A stretch of DNA of 64,000 nucleotides from G051903925 sp051903925 (lineage in GTDB: Bacteria; Pseudomonadota; Alphaproteobacteria; Zavarziniales; Zavarziniaceae), in contig NZ_CP173678.1 in the NCBI RefSeq assembly GCF_051903925.1, positions 868,001-932,000 of the forward strand. Direction: 5' to 3'. Under the pieces are notes generated by a model, which did not search any database, had not been told where the DNA came from, and saw nothing but the letters and a program-made list of their open reading frames with translations. Positions 41,523-49,984 of the stretch are shown piece by piece. A program made the position numbers and the translations under genes. Every line of letters begins with the position of its first letter. The stretch's first letter is position 1.

Positions 41523-41975
41523 ATGGCAGGACAATACTTCGAGGAGCTGGAGGTGGGCCGTCACTTCGTGCACGAGATCCGGCGCACGGTCACGGATGCC
41601 GACAACATCTGGTTCTCGGCCATGACCTACAACCCGGCGCAGCTGCACATCGACCACGCCTATGCGGCGACGACGGAATTTGGCAAACCCTTGATGAACA
41701 GCCTGTTCACGCTTGGCCTGCTGGTCGGCCTGACGGTGCAGGACACGACGCTGGGCACCACGATCGGCAATCTGGGCTTTGACAGCGTGACCTTCCCCAA
41801 GCCCGTCTTTGCCGGCGACACGCTGCGGGCCGAGACGGTCGTCGTCGCAGCACGCGCGAGTGCCTCCCGCCCGACACAGGGCATCGTCACGTTCGAGCAT
41901 CGCTGCCTGAACCAGCGGGACGAGGTGGTGGCGATCTGCCGCCGCAACGCCCTGATGATGAAGCGTCCCGCCTGA
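41523..41975 (+). CDS. MaoC-like dehydratase
   Basis: 150 aa. Hot-dog fold of the MaoC/R-hydratase type: DADNIWFSAMTYNPAQLHID contains the Asp/His hydratase-like dyad, followed by HAYAATTEFGKPLMNSLFTL and GNLGFDSVTFPKPVFAGDTL. Hydrates enoyl-CoA-type substrates. Only 2 bp before the acyl-CoA dehydrogenase, so the two probably act in one acyl-CoA or dicarboxylyl-CoA pathway; the mesaconyl-CoA group is one candidate. Confidence 0.9.
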   Translation: MAGQYFEELEVGRHFVHEIRRTVTDADNIWFSAMTYNPAQLHIDHAYAATTEFGKPLMNSLFTLGLLVGLTVQDTTLGTTIGNLGFDSVTFPKPVFAGDTLRAETVVVAARASASRPTQGIVTFEHRCLNQRDEVVAICRRNALMMKRPA

Positions 41976-41977
41976 CC

Positions 41978-43171
41978 ATGGCTGCGCAGACTCAATCCCA
42001 GACTGGCCCGACCGGCGAATCCGAGCATCTGGCCGCGATCCGCGAAGGCGTCCGCGCCACCGTCACCCGCTTCGGCGACGACTACTGGCTTGCGCGCGAT
42101 GAGGATGGCGAGTTCCCCCACGCCTTCCACCAGGCCATGGCGGAAGGCGGCTGGCTGGGCATCACCATGCCGGAGGCCTATGGCGGCGCTGGCCTTGGCG
42201 TGGCCGAGGCCGCCGTGATGATGCACGAGGTCGCCAGCCATGGCGGCGGCATGGCCGCGGCGTCCAGCGTGCACGTCAACCTGTTCGGCCCGCACCCCAT
42301 CGTCATCCACGGGACGGAGGCGCAGAAGGCGCGCTGGCTGCCCCGCCTGATCGCAGGGGAGGATCGCTGCTGCTTCGGCTTCACCGAGCCCGATGCCGGC
42401 CTCAATTCCACCGCGATCAAGACCTTCGCGCAGAAGGTGCCGGGCGGCTATGTCGTGACTGGGCAGAAGGTCTGGACCTCGACCGCGCAGGTTGCCAACA
42501 AGATCATGCTGCTGACGCGGACGACGCGGCTTGAGGATGCGCGCAAGTCGACCGACGGCATCACCATCTTCTACACCGACCTTGACCGGACCAAGGTGGA
42601 GGTGCGGCGCATCCCCAAGATGGGGCGCAAGGCGGTCGATTCGAACGCCGTGTTCATCGACGGCCTGTTCGTGCCCGAAGAGGACCGCGTGGGCGAGGAG
42701 GGGCGCGGCTTCTCCTACATCCTCGACAGCCTCAACCCGGAGCGCATCCTGATCGCGATGGAGGCGATCGGCATCGGCCAGGACGCGCTGCGCCGGGCGA
42801 TCCAGTACGCGCGGGAGCGGGTGGTGTTCGGCCGCCCCATCGGCCAGAACCAGGCGATCCAGCACCCGTTGGCGGAACGCTGGATGTACCTGGAATCCGC
42901 CCACCTGATGGCGACGCGCGCGGCCCAGCTCTATGACTCGGGCTACCCCTGCGGGGCGGAGGCCAACAGCGCCAAGTTCCTGGGCGCGCGCGCCGGCCAC
43001 GATGCCTGCCTCCAGGCGGTGATGACCCATGGCGGCTATGGCTATGCCAAGGAATACCATGTGGAGCGCCTGCTCCGAGAAGTCCTCATCACCCGCATCG
43101 CGCCCATCACGGAGCAGCTGATCCTCTCCTTCGTCGCCGAAAAGGTCCTCGACCTGCCCAAGTCGTACTGA
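41978..43171 (+). CDS. Acyl-CoA dehydrogenase
   Basis: 397 aa, full length. N-terminal helical domain; middle domain CCFGFTEPDAGLNSTAIKTF and GQKVWTSTAQVANKIMLLTR (FAD/substrate sites); C-terminal domain FGRPIGQNQAIQHPLAERWM and MTHGGYGYAKEYHVERLLRE. FAD-dependent dehydrogenation of an acyl-CoA. Paired with the MaoC gene. Chain length is not predictable; the C-terminus lacks the common YEGTNQI form. Confidence 0.93.
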   Translation: MAAQTQSQTGPTGESEHLAAIREGVRATVTRFGDDYWLARDEDGEFPHAFHQAMAEGGWLGITMPEAYGGAGLGVAEAAVMMHEVASHGGGMAAASSVHVNLFGPHPIVIHGTEAQKARWLPRLIAGEDRCCFGFTEPDAGLNSTAIKTFAQKVPGGYVVTGQKVWTSTAQVANKIMLLTRTTRLEDARKSTDGITIFYTDLDRTKVEVRRIPKMGRKAVDSNAVFIDGLFVPEEDRVGEEGRGFSYILDSLNPERILIAMEAIGIGQDALRRAIQYARERVVFGRPIGQNQAIQHPLAERWMYLESAHLMATRAAQLYDSGYPCGAEANSAKFLGARAGHDACLQAVMTHGGYGYAKEYHVERLLREVLITRIAPITEQLILSFVAEKVLDLPKSY

Positions 43172-43190
43172 ATGCGTGAACGTTGCACCG

Positions 43191-43300
43191 GATGCTTCGA
43201 GACGCCCCTCCGGGGCTCCTCAGCATGACGCCGTTGGTTTGTTCGGCTTCTCCCCAACAGGCGTCATCCTGAGGAGGCCGAAGGCCGTCTCGAAGGATGC
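43191..43300. repeat. Palindromic interspersed repeat, type C
   Basis: GATGCTTCGAGACGCCCCTC… at the left and an inverted arm …GAGGCCGAAGGCCGTCTCGAAGGATGC at the right. Related to 63874–63986. It lies in the gap before the glutamine-synthetase-like gene. Confidence 0.8.
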
Positions 43301-43379
43301 TGGCGCAGCGTCGCCGCCTGCCCGTTGCTCGACGGGCGCGCCTCCGCCTACGATCCGGCACGATCAGGGGAGCCGGGGC

Positions 43380-44825
43380 ATGGCGGAGGACAGGGCAGAC
43401 ACGCGCACGCGGACCGTCATCCCGCAAGCCATCGTCCGCCCGCCGACCGCAGCAGCCGAGGATGAAGCGGCCGCGTTCCTGGCCCGCCACCCGGAGGTGG
43501 AGGGGATCGACATCGTCCTGGTCGACGCCAACGGCATTGGCCGGGGCAAGACGATCCGCGCCCACGAACTGGCCGCCCTCTATCGCCAGGGGCGCTTCCT
43601 GCCGGGCTCGATCCTGGGCCTCGACATTGCGGGCGAGGATGTGCACGAGACGGGGCTGGTCTGGGACGATGGCGATGCCGACCGTGTCGCCTGGCCCATT
43701 CCCGGCACCCTGGTGCCGCAGGCGTGGACCAACCCCCGCCGCGCCCAGGTCCAGCTGGCCCTCCACGAACTGGACGGCAGCCCCTCGCCCGCCGACCCGC
43801 GCCACGCCCTGCTGGCCCAGGATGCCCGGCTGAAGGCGATGGGCCTGACCCCCGTCGGCGCGTTCGAGATCGAATTCTACCTGCTCGACCGCCAGCGGGG
43901 GGCCGATGGCCGCCCCCGTGCCGCGGCCCTGCCCCTGACGGGGGAGCAGCCGCAGACGACCCAGGTCTACCAGCTGGAACCGCTCGACCGGCTGGAGCCG
44001 TTCGTTGCCGACGTCTACCGCGCGGCCGCCGCCCAGGACCTGCCGCTCGAGACACTGATCTCGGAATATGCCGTGGGGCAGTACGAACTGACCCTGCACC
44101 ACCATGCCGACATTGCCCGCGCGGCAGACGACCTGGTGGCGATGAAGCGGCTGCTGCGGGGGGTCGCCGCCCGCCACGGCATGATAGCCTGCTTCATGGC
44201 CAAGCCCTTTGCCGACCGGGTCGGCTCCGGCATGCACCTGCATGCCAGCCTGAACGACCCCGACGGCAGCAACGTGTTTGCCGATGCGCCCGATGGATCG
44301 TTGAGCCCGTTGCTGCTGGACGCCATTGCCGGCCTGCTCGACACGCTGGGCCAGGGCATGCTCGTGGCGGCCCCCCACCACAATTCCTGGCGCCGCTTTG
44401 CGTCGCAAAGCTATGCGCCGACGCATGCCACCTGGGGCATCAACAACCGCAGCGTCGCGGTGCGCGTGCCGGCCTCCGGCGGGGCGGCCCGCCACCTGGA
44501 ACACCGCATGGCCGGGATCGACGCCAATCCCTACCTGGTGGGCGCCACGGTCCTGGCCGGCATGGCCCACGGCATTGCCGGCCGCCTGGACCCCGGCGCG
44601 GCCGTCACCGGCAACGCCTATGACGCACCCGCCGGCGAGGGCGACGTCCCCGCGCCAGCCTCGTGGGCCGAGGCGATCGCCGCGGCCGCCCGCTCCGACT
44701 TTCTGGCAGAAGCGCTTGGCCTCCGCATGCGCGACGTCCTGGTGGCCCTGAAGCGCGCCGAACACGCCCGCTTCGCCCGCGCCGTCAGCGAACTCGACTA
44801 CGCCCTCTATCTGGAGACGGTCTAG
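43380..44825 (+). CDS. Glutamine synthetase family protein (gamma-glutamyl ligase, PuuA-like)
   Basis: 481 aa from ATG 43380; the frame is open upstream through the repeat but has no support there. N-terminal beta-grasp (VEGIDIVLVDANGIGRGKTI), catalytic motifs FEIEFYLLD, SEYAVGQYELTLHHHADIARA, GSGMHLHASLNDPDGSNVF and INNRSVAVRVP. The divergent N-terminus places it with polyamine/amine-ligating GS-like enzymes rather than GlnA. Ligates glutamate to an amine with ATP. The stop overlaps the convergent crtB stop (CTAG). Confidence 0.88.
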   Translation: MAEDRADTRTRTVIPQAIVRPPTAAAEDEAAAFLARHPEVEGIDIVLVDANGIGRGKTIRAHELAALYRQGRFLPGSILGLDIAGEDVHETGLVWDDGDADRVAWPIPGTLVPQAWTNPRRAQVQLALHELDGSPSPADPRHALLAQDARLKAMGLTPVGAFEIEFYLLDRQRGADGRPRAAALPLTGEQPQTTQVYQLEPLDRLEPFVADVYRAAAAQDLPLETLISEYAVGQYELTLHHHADIARAADDLVAMKRLLRGVAARHGMIACFMAKPFADRVGSGMHLHASLNDPDGSNVFADAPDGSLSPLLLDAIAGLLDTLGQGMLVAAPHHNSWRRFASQSYAPTHATWGINNRSVAVRVPASGGAARHLEHRMAGIDANPYLVGATVLAGMAHGIAGRLDPGAAVTGNAYDAPAGEGDVPAPASWAEAIAAAARSDFLAEALGLRMRDVLVALKRAEHARFARAVSELDYALYLETV

Positions 44826-45754
44826 AGGAAGGACCAGAGCGGTGGGCGGGCGGGGGCGGTGCGCCAGCGATCGAGCGTTCCGGCGCGCAGGGCGACCAGC
44901 GAGGCCTGGGCGATCAGCGCGGCCTTGGCCCCGGTGCTGACCGAGACGCGCTCGTCCCACGCGGCCGGGCCGCGGCGCGCCACTTCCACGCCGATCTGGC
45001 GATAGACGCCGCGGGCCGTGGCGATCGCCCAGGCCGAGCGCAGGCCCAGGCTGCGCAGGCCCCAGCGTGCGGAATCGTAGTAGGGCTCCGCCGCGGCAAG
45101 CAGGCGGGCGGTGGCGGCGGCCAAAGCGGGGCGGTGGCGGGCGTCGGCGACCGCGTCGCGCGGCACGCCGGCTTCGTCCAGCCAGCGGCCGGGCAGGTAG
45201 ACGCGGCCGGCGCGCGCGTCCTCGACCACGTCGCGGGCAATGTTGGTCAGCTGGAAGCCCAGGCCCAGGTCCTGGGCCCGGCGCAGGACCTCGGCCGTGC
45301 GCACGCCCATGATCCGCGCCATCATCACGCCGACCACGCCGGCGACATGGAAGGCGTAGTCGAGCGTATCCTCCAGCGTCTCGAACCGGCGGCCGTCGAC
45401 GTCCATGGCAAAGCCGTCGAGCAGGGTGAGCGCGTCCGCCAGGGGGATCTCGTGGCGGCGGCCGACCTGCTGCAGTGCGCGGAACGCGGGATCGGCCACC
45501 GCGCCGCCCGACAGGGCCGCGACCGTGCTGGCGCGCAGCCGCGCCAGCCGTTCCTGGGCCAGGGCGACCTCAACCCCCACCGGGCCGTGGCCCAGGACCT
45601 GGCCGTCTATCTCGTCGTCGCAGTGCCGGCACCAGGAATAGAGCATCCAGCAATCGTCGCGGATGTCGGCCGGGAACAGGCGCGAGGCGGCGGCAAAGCT
45701 CTTGGACCCCTTCTGGATCGCCACCCGGCTGGATTCGACGACGCCGTCCGTCAT
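44822..45754 (-). CDS. crtB: Phytoene synthase
   Basis: 310 aa from the ATG at 45754, overlapping the crtI stop (ATGA). Trans-isoprenyl synthase fold with both aspartate-rich motifs: DDEID at about 46–50 and LTNIARDVVEDARAGRVYLP (169–188). Condenses two GGPP to phytoene, the first carotenoid step. The crtI gene is directly upstream in the same operon. Confidence 0.96.
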   Translation of the reverse strand: MTDGVVESSRVAIQKGSKSFAAASRLFPADIRDDCWMLYSWCRHCDDEIDGQVLGHGPVGVEVALAQERLARLRASTVAALSGGAVADPAFRALQQVGRRHEIPLADALTLLDGFAMDVDGRRFETLEDTLDYAFHVAGVVGVMMARIMGVRTAEVLRRAQDLGLGFQLTNIARDVVEDARAGRVYLPGRWLDEAGVPRDAVADARHRPALAAATARLLAAAEPYYDSARWGLRSLGLRSAWAIATARGVYRQIGVEVARRGPAAWDERVSVSTGAKAALIAQASLVALRAGTLDRWRTAPARPPLWSFL

Positions 45755-47241
45755 GCGGCAATTCCCGCATCCGCCAGGATCAGGCCGGCCGTCGCCTTGG
45801 CCGACCCGATCACGCCGGGCACGCCGGCGCCGGGATGCGTGCCCGCCCCCACGAAGTACAGGTTGGGGATGCGATCGTCGCGATTGTGGACGCGGAACCA
45901 GGCGCTTTGGGTCAGGAGCGGCTCCAGCGAGAAGGCGGAGCCGTGATGGGCGTTCAGCTGGTCGCGAAAGTCGACGGGCGAGAAGGTCCGCACCGTCACC
46001 AGGTCGTCCATCAGGCCGGGAATGCACCGTTCCTGGAGATAGGACAGGATGCGGTCGCGATAGCGCGGCGCCTCCACCGACCAGTCGATATCGGCCACAC
46101 CCAGATGGGGCACCGGGGCCAGGACATAGAAGGCATCGCAGCCCGGTGGCGCCAGGCTGGGATCGGTGCGCGTCGGCGCGTGGAGATAGAGCGAGAAGTC
46201 GCCGGGCAGGTCGGGTCCGCGAAAGATCTCGGCGATCAGTTCGCGATAGCGCGGCCCGAACAGGACGGTGTGGTGGCGCACCTCGGGATGCTGCCGCTTC
46301 AAGCCGAAATAGATGACGAACAACGACATGGAATGGCGCCGGGCGCCCAGCTTCCGCCCCTGCTGCGCGCCGCGTGGAGCGTGGCCCAGCAGCCGGGAAT
46401 AGGTGTGCACCACGTCCGCGTTGCTGGCGACCAGGTCGAACGCCTGGGCGCGGCCCTGCGCGACGACCCCCCGGGCCCGGCCGGCACCATCCAGCTCGAT
46501 CCGCTCGACCGGGCTCGACAGCTGGACCTCCCCGCCCAGGTCGCGGAGCAGGCGGATCATGCCCTCGATCAGGGCGCCGGTGCCGCCCTTGGGGAACCAC
46601 ACGCCCCAGCGCCGCTCCAGCGCATGGATCAGGGCATAGATCGACGAGGTGGCGAAGGGATTGCCGCCGACCAGCAGGGAATGGAAGCTGAAGGCTTGGC
46701 GCAGGTGTTCGTCGCGGATGAATCCCGCGACCTTCGCATGGACGGAGCGCCAGCTTTGCAGCTGCACCAGCTTGGGCGCCACGCGCACCATGCTGGCAAA
46801 GTCCAGGAACGGCACGGCGCCCAGCTTGACATAGCCCTCCTGCAGCAGCGCCTCGGAATAGGCCAGGAAACGGCGATAGCCGGCGACATCGGGCGGCGAC
46901 AGGGCGGCGATCTGGCGGTCCAGCGCGTCCTGGTCGTTCACATAGTCGAAGACGACGCCATCCTCCCAGCACAGGCGGTAGAACGGCGACACCGGAAGAA
47001 GCGTGACATAGTCGGCCAGCCGCCGCCCGCTCAGCGCGAACAGCTCCTCCAGCGCGGAGGGATCGGTGATGACCGTGGGCCCACCATCGAAGGTGAAGCC
47101 GGCGTCCTGGTAGACATAGGCGCGGCCGCCCGGCTTGTCCCGGGCTTCGAACACGGTGGTGGCGATGCCTGCGGATTGCAGGCGGATCGCCAGGGCCAGG
47201 CCGCCGAAGCCGGACCCGATGACGGCTGCCTTCATGCCCAA
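45751..47241 (-). CDS. crtI: Phytoene desaturase
   Basis: 496 aa. FAD-binding N-terminus KAAVIGSGFGGLALAIRLQS, YVYQDAGFTFDGGPTVITDP, and the C-terminal GAGTHPGAGVPGVIGSAKAT typical of CrtI. Converts phytoene to lycopene in four desaturations. Start at 47241 (ATG at 47235 is also possible). It sits 4 bp from crtY and overlaps crtB. Confidence 0.97.
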   Translation of the reverse strand: MGMKAAVIGSGFGGLALAIRLQSAGIATTVFEARDKPGGRAYVYQDAGFTFDGGPTVITDPSALEELFALSGRRLADYVTLLPVSPFYRLCWEDGVVFDYVNDQDALDRQIAALSPPDVAGYRRFLAYSEALLQEGYVKLGAVPFLDFASMVRVAPKLVQLQSWRSVHAKVAGFIRDEHLRQAFSFHSLLVGGNPFATSSIYALIHALERRWGVWFPKGGTGALIEGMIRLLRDLGGEVQLSSPVERIELDGAGRARGVVAQGRAQAFDLVASNADVVHTYSRLLGHAPRGAQQGRKLGARRHSMSLFVIYFGLKRQHPEVRHHTVLFGPRYRELIAEIFRGPDLPGDFSLYLHAPTRTDPSLAPPGCDAFYVLAPVPHLGVADIDWSVEAPRYRDRILSYLQERCIPGLMDDLVTVRTFSPVDFRDQLNAHHGSAFSLEPLLTQSAWFRVHNRDDRIPNLYFVGAGTHPGAGVPGVIGSAKATAGLILADAGIAA

Positions 47242-47245
47242 ACCT

Positions 47246-48439
47246 TCATGCCTGAACCTTCATCGACGGCGCCTTGTTCTCGAAGATGCAGGTCAGCGCG
47301 GGGAAGAACGGCACCGGCGGCTTGCCCGTGATCAGGCGCAGCTTGTCGGCCAGCGTCAGGCGACAGGCGTAGAAGCGCTCGATCAGCGGCTCTGGCAGGC
47401 CGTAGAAGCGCTCCATGACCTTGTAGCGCAGGCCCGGCACGCCGGCGCGGAACAGCATCCGGTTCAACAGGCGGAAGAACCCGCGGTCGCCCCAGTTGGC
47501 CCGCGACACGCCCTCCACCGCTGCGGACAGCGCCTCCGGCGTCAGCACCGGCAGGGCACAGACCAGGTCGGCCAGCCGGACCGCGTCGGGCACGGAATAG
47601 CCGGTCGTGGGGTGGAACAGGGCGGCGCGCAGGCCGACCCGCGGCACGCCCCCGCGCGCCGCCCAGAACGCGTCGATGTCGCCCTCCAGTGCTATGGGCA
47701 GGACGCCATCCTCCTCCCGCACCACCTCGGCCACCTGCCAGCCCTGGGCCGCGACATAGTCGAGCACGTCCTGGCGCAGGCGGCCGCGGTCCAGCATGGC
47801 GCCGTCGGAATAGCGCGTGTCCTCGACCAGCACGCTGTCCGCGCTCAGCGGCAGGACATAGAAGAAGCGATAGCCGTCGAGCTGCGCCACGGTCGCGTCC
47901 ATGATGATCGGCTGCGAGAGGCCGTGCGGCTGGGCCAGGCGCAGTTCCAGGCCCACGAACTTCTGGAAACCCAGGACCAGCTCGGGCGCTGGCTCGGGCC
48001 CGCGGCCGTCCACGACGGCGCGCGCGGCCAGGCGGCGCCCGTCGGCCAGGTCGACGCCCGTACGGCTCAGGCCACGTACGGCACTGCCCGCCACCAGCCG
48101 GTCGCCGAGGCGGGCACGGACCACGGCGTCGAAGCGCGTGGCGGTGATGCTGGCATAGCCGGTCGACAGCACCCGCCGCCGCCCGGGAAAGCGGACCTGA
48201 TAGCCGTTCCAGCGATGCGCGACCAGCGGCCCGATCCAGGCACGCTGGGCCGGCGACAGGTCGCTTTCGAAGAAGGACCAGGTGTGCGCACCCCCCAAGC
48301 ACGGCTGCTGCTCGACCACGGCCAGGCGGATGTCCGGCCGCTGCTCCAGAAGGCGCAGGGCGATCAGGCCATTGGCAAGGCCGCCACCGGCCAGGATCAG
48401 GTCCAGGGCAGGCCCGGCATCGGGCACGTCAGGGGTCAC
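47246..48439 (-). CDS. crtY: Lycopene beta-cyclase
   Basis: 397 aa. FAD/NAD(P) motif DLILAGGGLANGLIALRLLE, HTWSFFESDL, and the substrate-domain segments FYVLPLSADSVLVEDTRYSD and AALFHPTTGYSVPDAVRLA characteristic of CrtY. Forms beta-carotene from lycopene. First gene of the minus-strand crtY–crtI–crtB operon, divergent from crtW with a 151-bp gap that must hold both promoters. Confidence 0.95.
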   Translation of the reverse strand: MTPDVPDAGPALDLILAGGGLANGLIALRLLEQRPDIRLAVVEQQPCLGGAHTWSFFESDLSPAQRAWIGPLVAHRWNGYQVRFPGRRRVLSTGYASITATRFDAVVRARLGDRLVAGSAVRGLSRTGVDLADGRRLAARAVVDGRGPEPAPELVLGFQKFVGLELRLAQPHGLSQPIIMDATVAQLDGYRFFYVLPLSADSVLVEDTRYSDGAMLDRGRLRQDVLDYVAAQGWQVAEVVREEDGVLPIALEGDIDAFWAARGGVPRVGLRAALFHPTTGYSVPDAVRLADLVCALPVLTPEALSAAVEGVSRANWGDRGFFRLLNRMLFRAGVPGLRYKVMERFYGLPEPLIERFYACRLTLADKLRLITGKPPVPFFPALTCIFENKAPSMKVQA

Positions 48440-48590
48440 GACCCGGCGTCAGTCTTGGGCAAGGGCATGGACAAGAGCATGAACGGGGGCATGGCTGGGG
48501 AGAAGGGCATCGGCGATCCGCATCGGCACTCCCAGCGTAGCCCTATCGCAGGTTAAATTCACGCCGGTCCCCGGGGAGTGTCCAATCGCA

Positions 48591-49358
48591 ATGTCCCAGG
48601 TCGTACGAGGTCAGGCCGCGATCGGATTGACCCTGGCGGGCGCCATCCTGGCCGCCTGGATCGCGCTGCACGTCCTGGGCGTGTATGGCGGGGTGCTGCA
48701 CCGCGCGCCCTGGCCGGTGCTGGTCCTGATGCTGGCCGCGCAGACCTGGCTTTCGGTCGGGCTGTTCATCGTGGCCCACGATGCCATGCACGGCTCGCTG
48801 GCGCCGGGATCGCCGCGGCTGAACCGTGCCATTGGCAGCCTGTGCCTGCTGCTTTATGCCGGTTTTCCGTTCCGCCCCCTGGCCCAGGCGCACATGGACC
48901 ACCACCGTGCGCCGGGCACGGCGGAGGATCCCGATTTCCACGTCGCCGCACCGACGCGCTTCCTGCCCTGGTTCCTGGCGTTCTTCCGGCGCTATTTCGG
49001 CTGGCGCGAGTTCGCGGTGATGAGCTTCCTTGCCAGTTTCGCGCTGTTCGTCCTGCGCGCGCCGCTGCCCGACCTGTTGCTGTTCTGGGCGGTGCCGGCC
49101 TGGGCGTCCGCGGCGCAACTGTTCTACTACGGGACATACCTGCCGCATCGCCGGGGCGGCGTGGCCTTTGCCGACCGGCACAATGCGCGATCCAGCGCGC
49201 GCGGCTCGCTGCACGCGCTGCTCACCTGCTTCAACTTCGGGCATCACCGCGAGCATCACCAGATGCCGGGCGTTCCGTGGTGGCGGCTGGACGGGGTGGC
49301 GCGGCGCCTGCGCACCGCTGCGGACGACGAGCGGGCGGCGCAGGCTCAGTCGCTGTGA
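48591..49358 (+). CDS. crtW: Beta-carotene ketolase (CrtW)
   Basis: 255 aa integral-membrane di-iron oxygenase. Histidine boxes: HDAMHGSL, MDHHRAPGTAEDPDFH and FGHHREHHQMPGVPWWRL, plus LFYYGTYLPHRRGG and DRHNARSS, the CrtW-specific spacing. Adds keto groups to beta-carotene (echinenone, canthaxanthin). No crtZ hydroxylase is in the window. Four to five membrane spans are apparent. Overlaps the convergent response-regulator gene by 13 bp. Confidence 0.93.
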   Translation: MSQVVRGQAAIGLTLAGAILAAWIALHVLGVYGGVLHRAPWPVLVLMLAAQTWLSVGLFIVAHDAMHGSLAPGSPRLNRAIGSLCLLLYAGFPFRPLAQAHMDHHRAPGTAEDPDFHVAAPTRFLPWFLAFFRRYFGWREFAVMSFLASFALFVLRAPLPDLLLFWAVPAWASAAQLFYYGTYLPHRRGGVAFADRHNARSSARGSLHALLTCFNFGHHREHHQMPGVPWWRLDGVARRLRTAADDERAAQAQSL

Positions 49359-49795
49359 TGGTCCTGGGCCGCCGCCAGGTGCGGGGGCATCGCCCGGGCG
49401 TCGCGCCGGGCGTCGCGCTCGCCACCGATCACCGTCGCCAGCATCGCCACGATGTCGCGCGTGCGATAGGGCTTGGGCACGAAGGCCGCACGTTCCGGCA
49501 GATCGGTCGGGCCCAGCATGCGATGGCCGGACGTGACGATCAGCGCCACGGGCGGCCAGCGGTCGCGCACGATATGGGCCAAGCGCACGCCGTCGATCGA
49601 TCCGGGCATGCGCACGTCGGCAAAAACGGCGCGCACCTCGGGATGCTGTTCAAGCAGGGCCAGGGCATCGTCGGCATTGTCGGCCTCCAGCGTGCGATAG
49701 CCGGCTTCCTCCATGGCATCGACGATATCCAGGCGAATCAGGCCTTCATCCTCGACCACCAGCACGACCGGTTCTTCACGCATGGGATGCACCAT
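49346..49795 (-). CDS. Single-domain response regulator
   Basis: 149 aa from ATG 49795 (ATG 49783 also possible; the frame is open further but low quality). A single receiver domain: acidic pocket VVEDEGLIRLD, phospho-acceptor Asp60 in VFADVRMPGSIDG, Thr in IVTSGHRM and Lys in AFVPKPYRTRDI. No output domain, only a charged tail. Divergent from the HWE kinase, a common pairing in alphaproteobacteria, so it is likely the kinase's partner. Confidence 0.9.
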   Translation of the reverse strand: MVHPMREEPVVLVVEDEGLIRLDIVDAMEEAGYRTLEADNADDALALLEQHPEVRAVFADVRMPGSIDGVRLAHIVRDRWPPVALIVTSGHRMLGPTDLPERAAFVPKPYRTRDIVAMLATVIGGERDARRDARAMPPHLAAAQDHHSD

Positions 49796-49915
49796 CCTGG
49801 ACCTGGGCCCGCGGCGCGCATGGGAATGCATGCGTGCCTGGGGCCAATCTTCCCACCAATAACGGCGCGGGATCGATCTGGTTGCCTCCGCCGCCACGAA
49901 TACGCGGCAGACCTG

Positions 49916-49929
49916 CGTCACGTGTGACG
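49916..49929. promoter_or_regulatory. Perfect palindrome between kinase and regulator
   Basis: CGTCAC-GT-GTGACG, 14 bp, in the 189-bp divergent region. Possible operator for both genes; the binding protein is not known. Confidence 0.4.
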
Positions 49930-49984
49930 GCGGGCAACTTTCGCATCCCCGCCGTATTCCTGTTCAGAGCTTGAACGGAAACGG

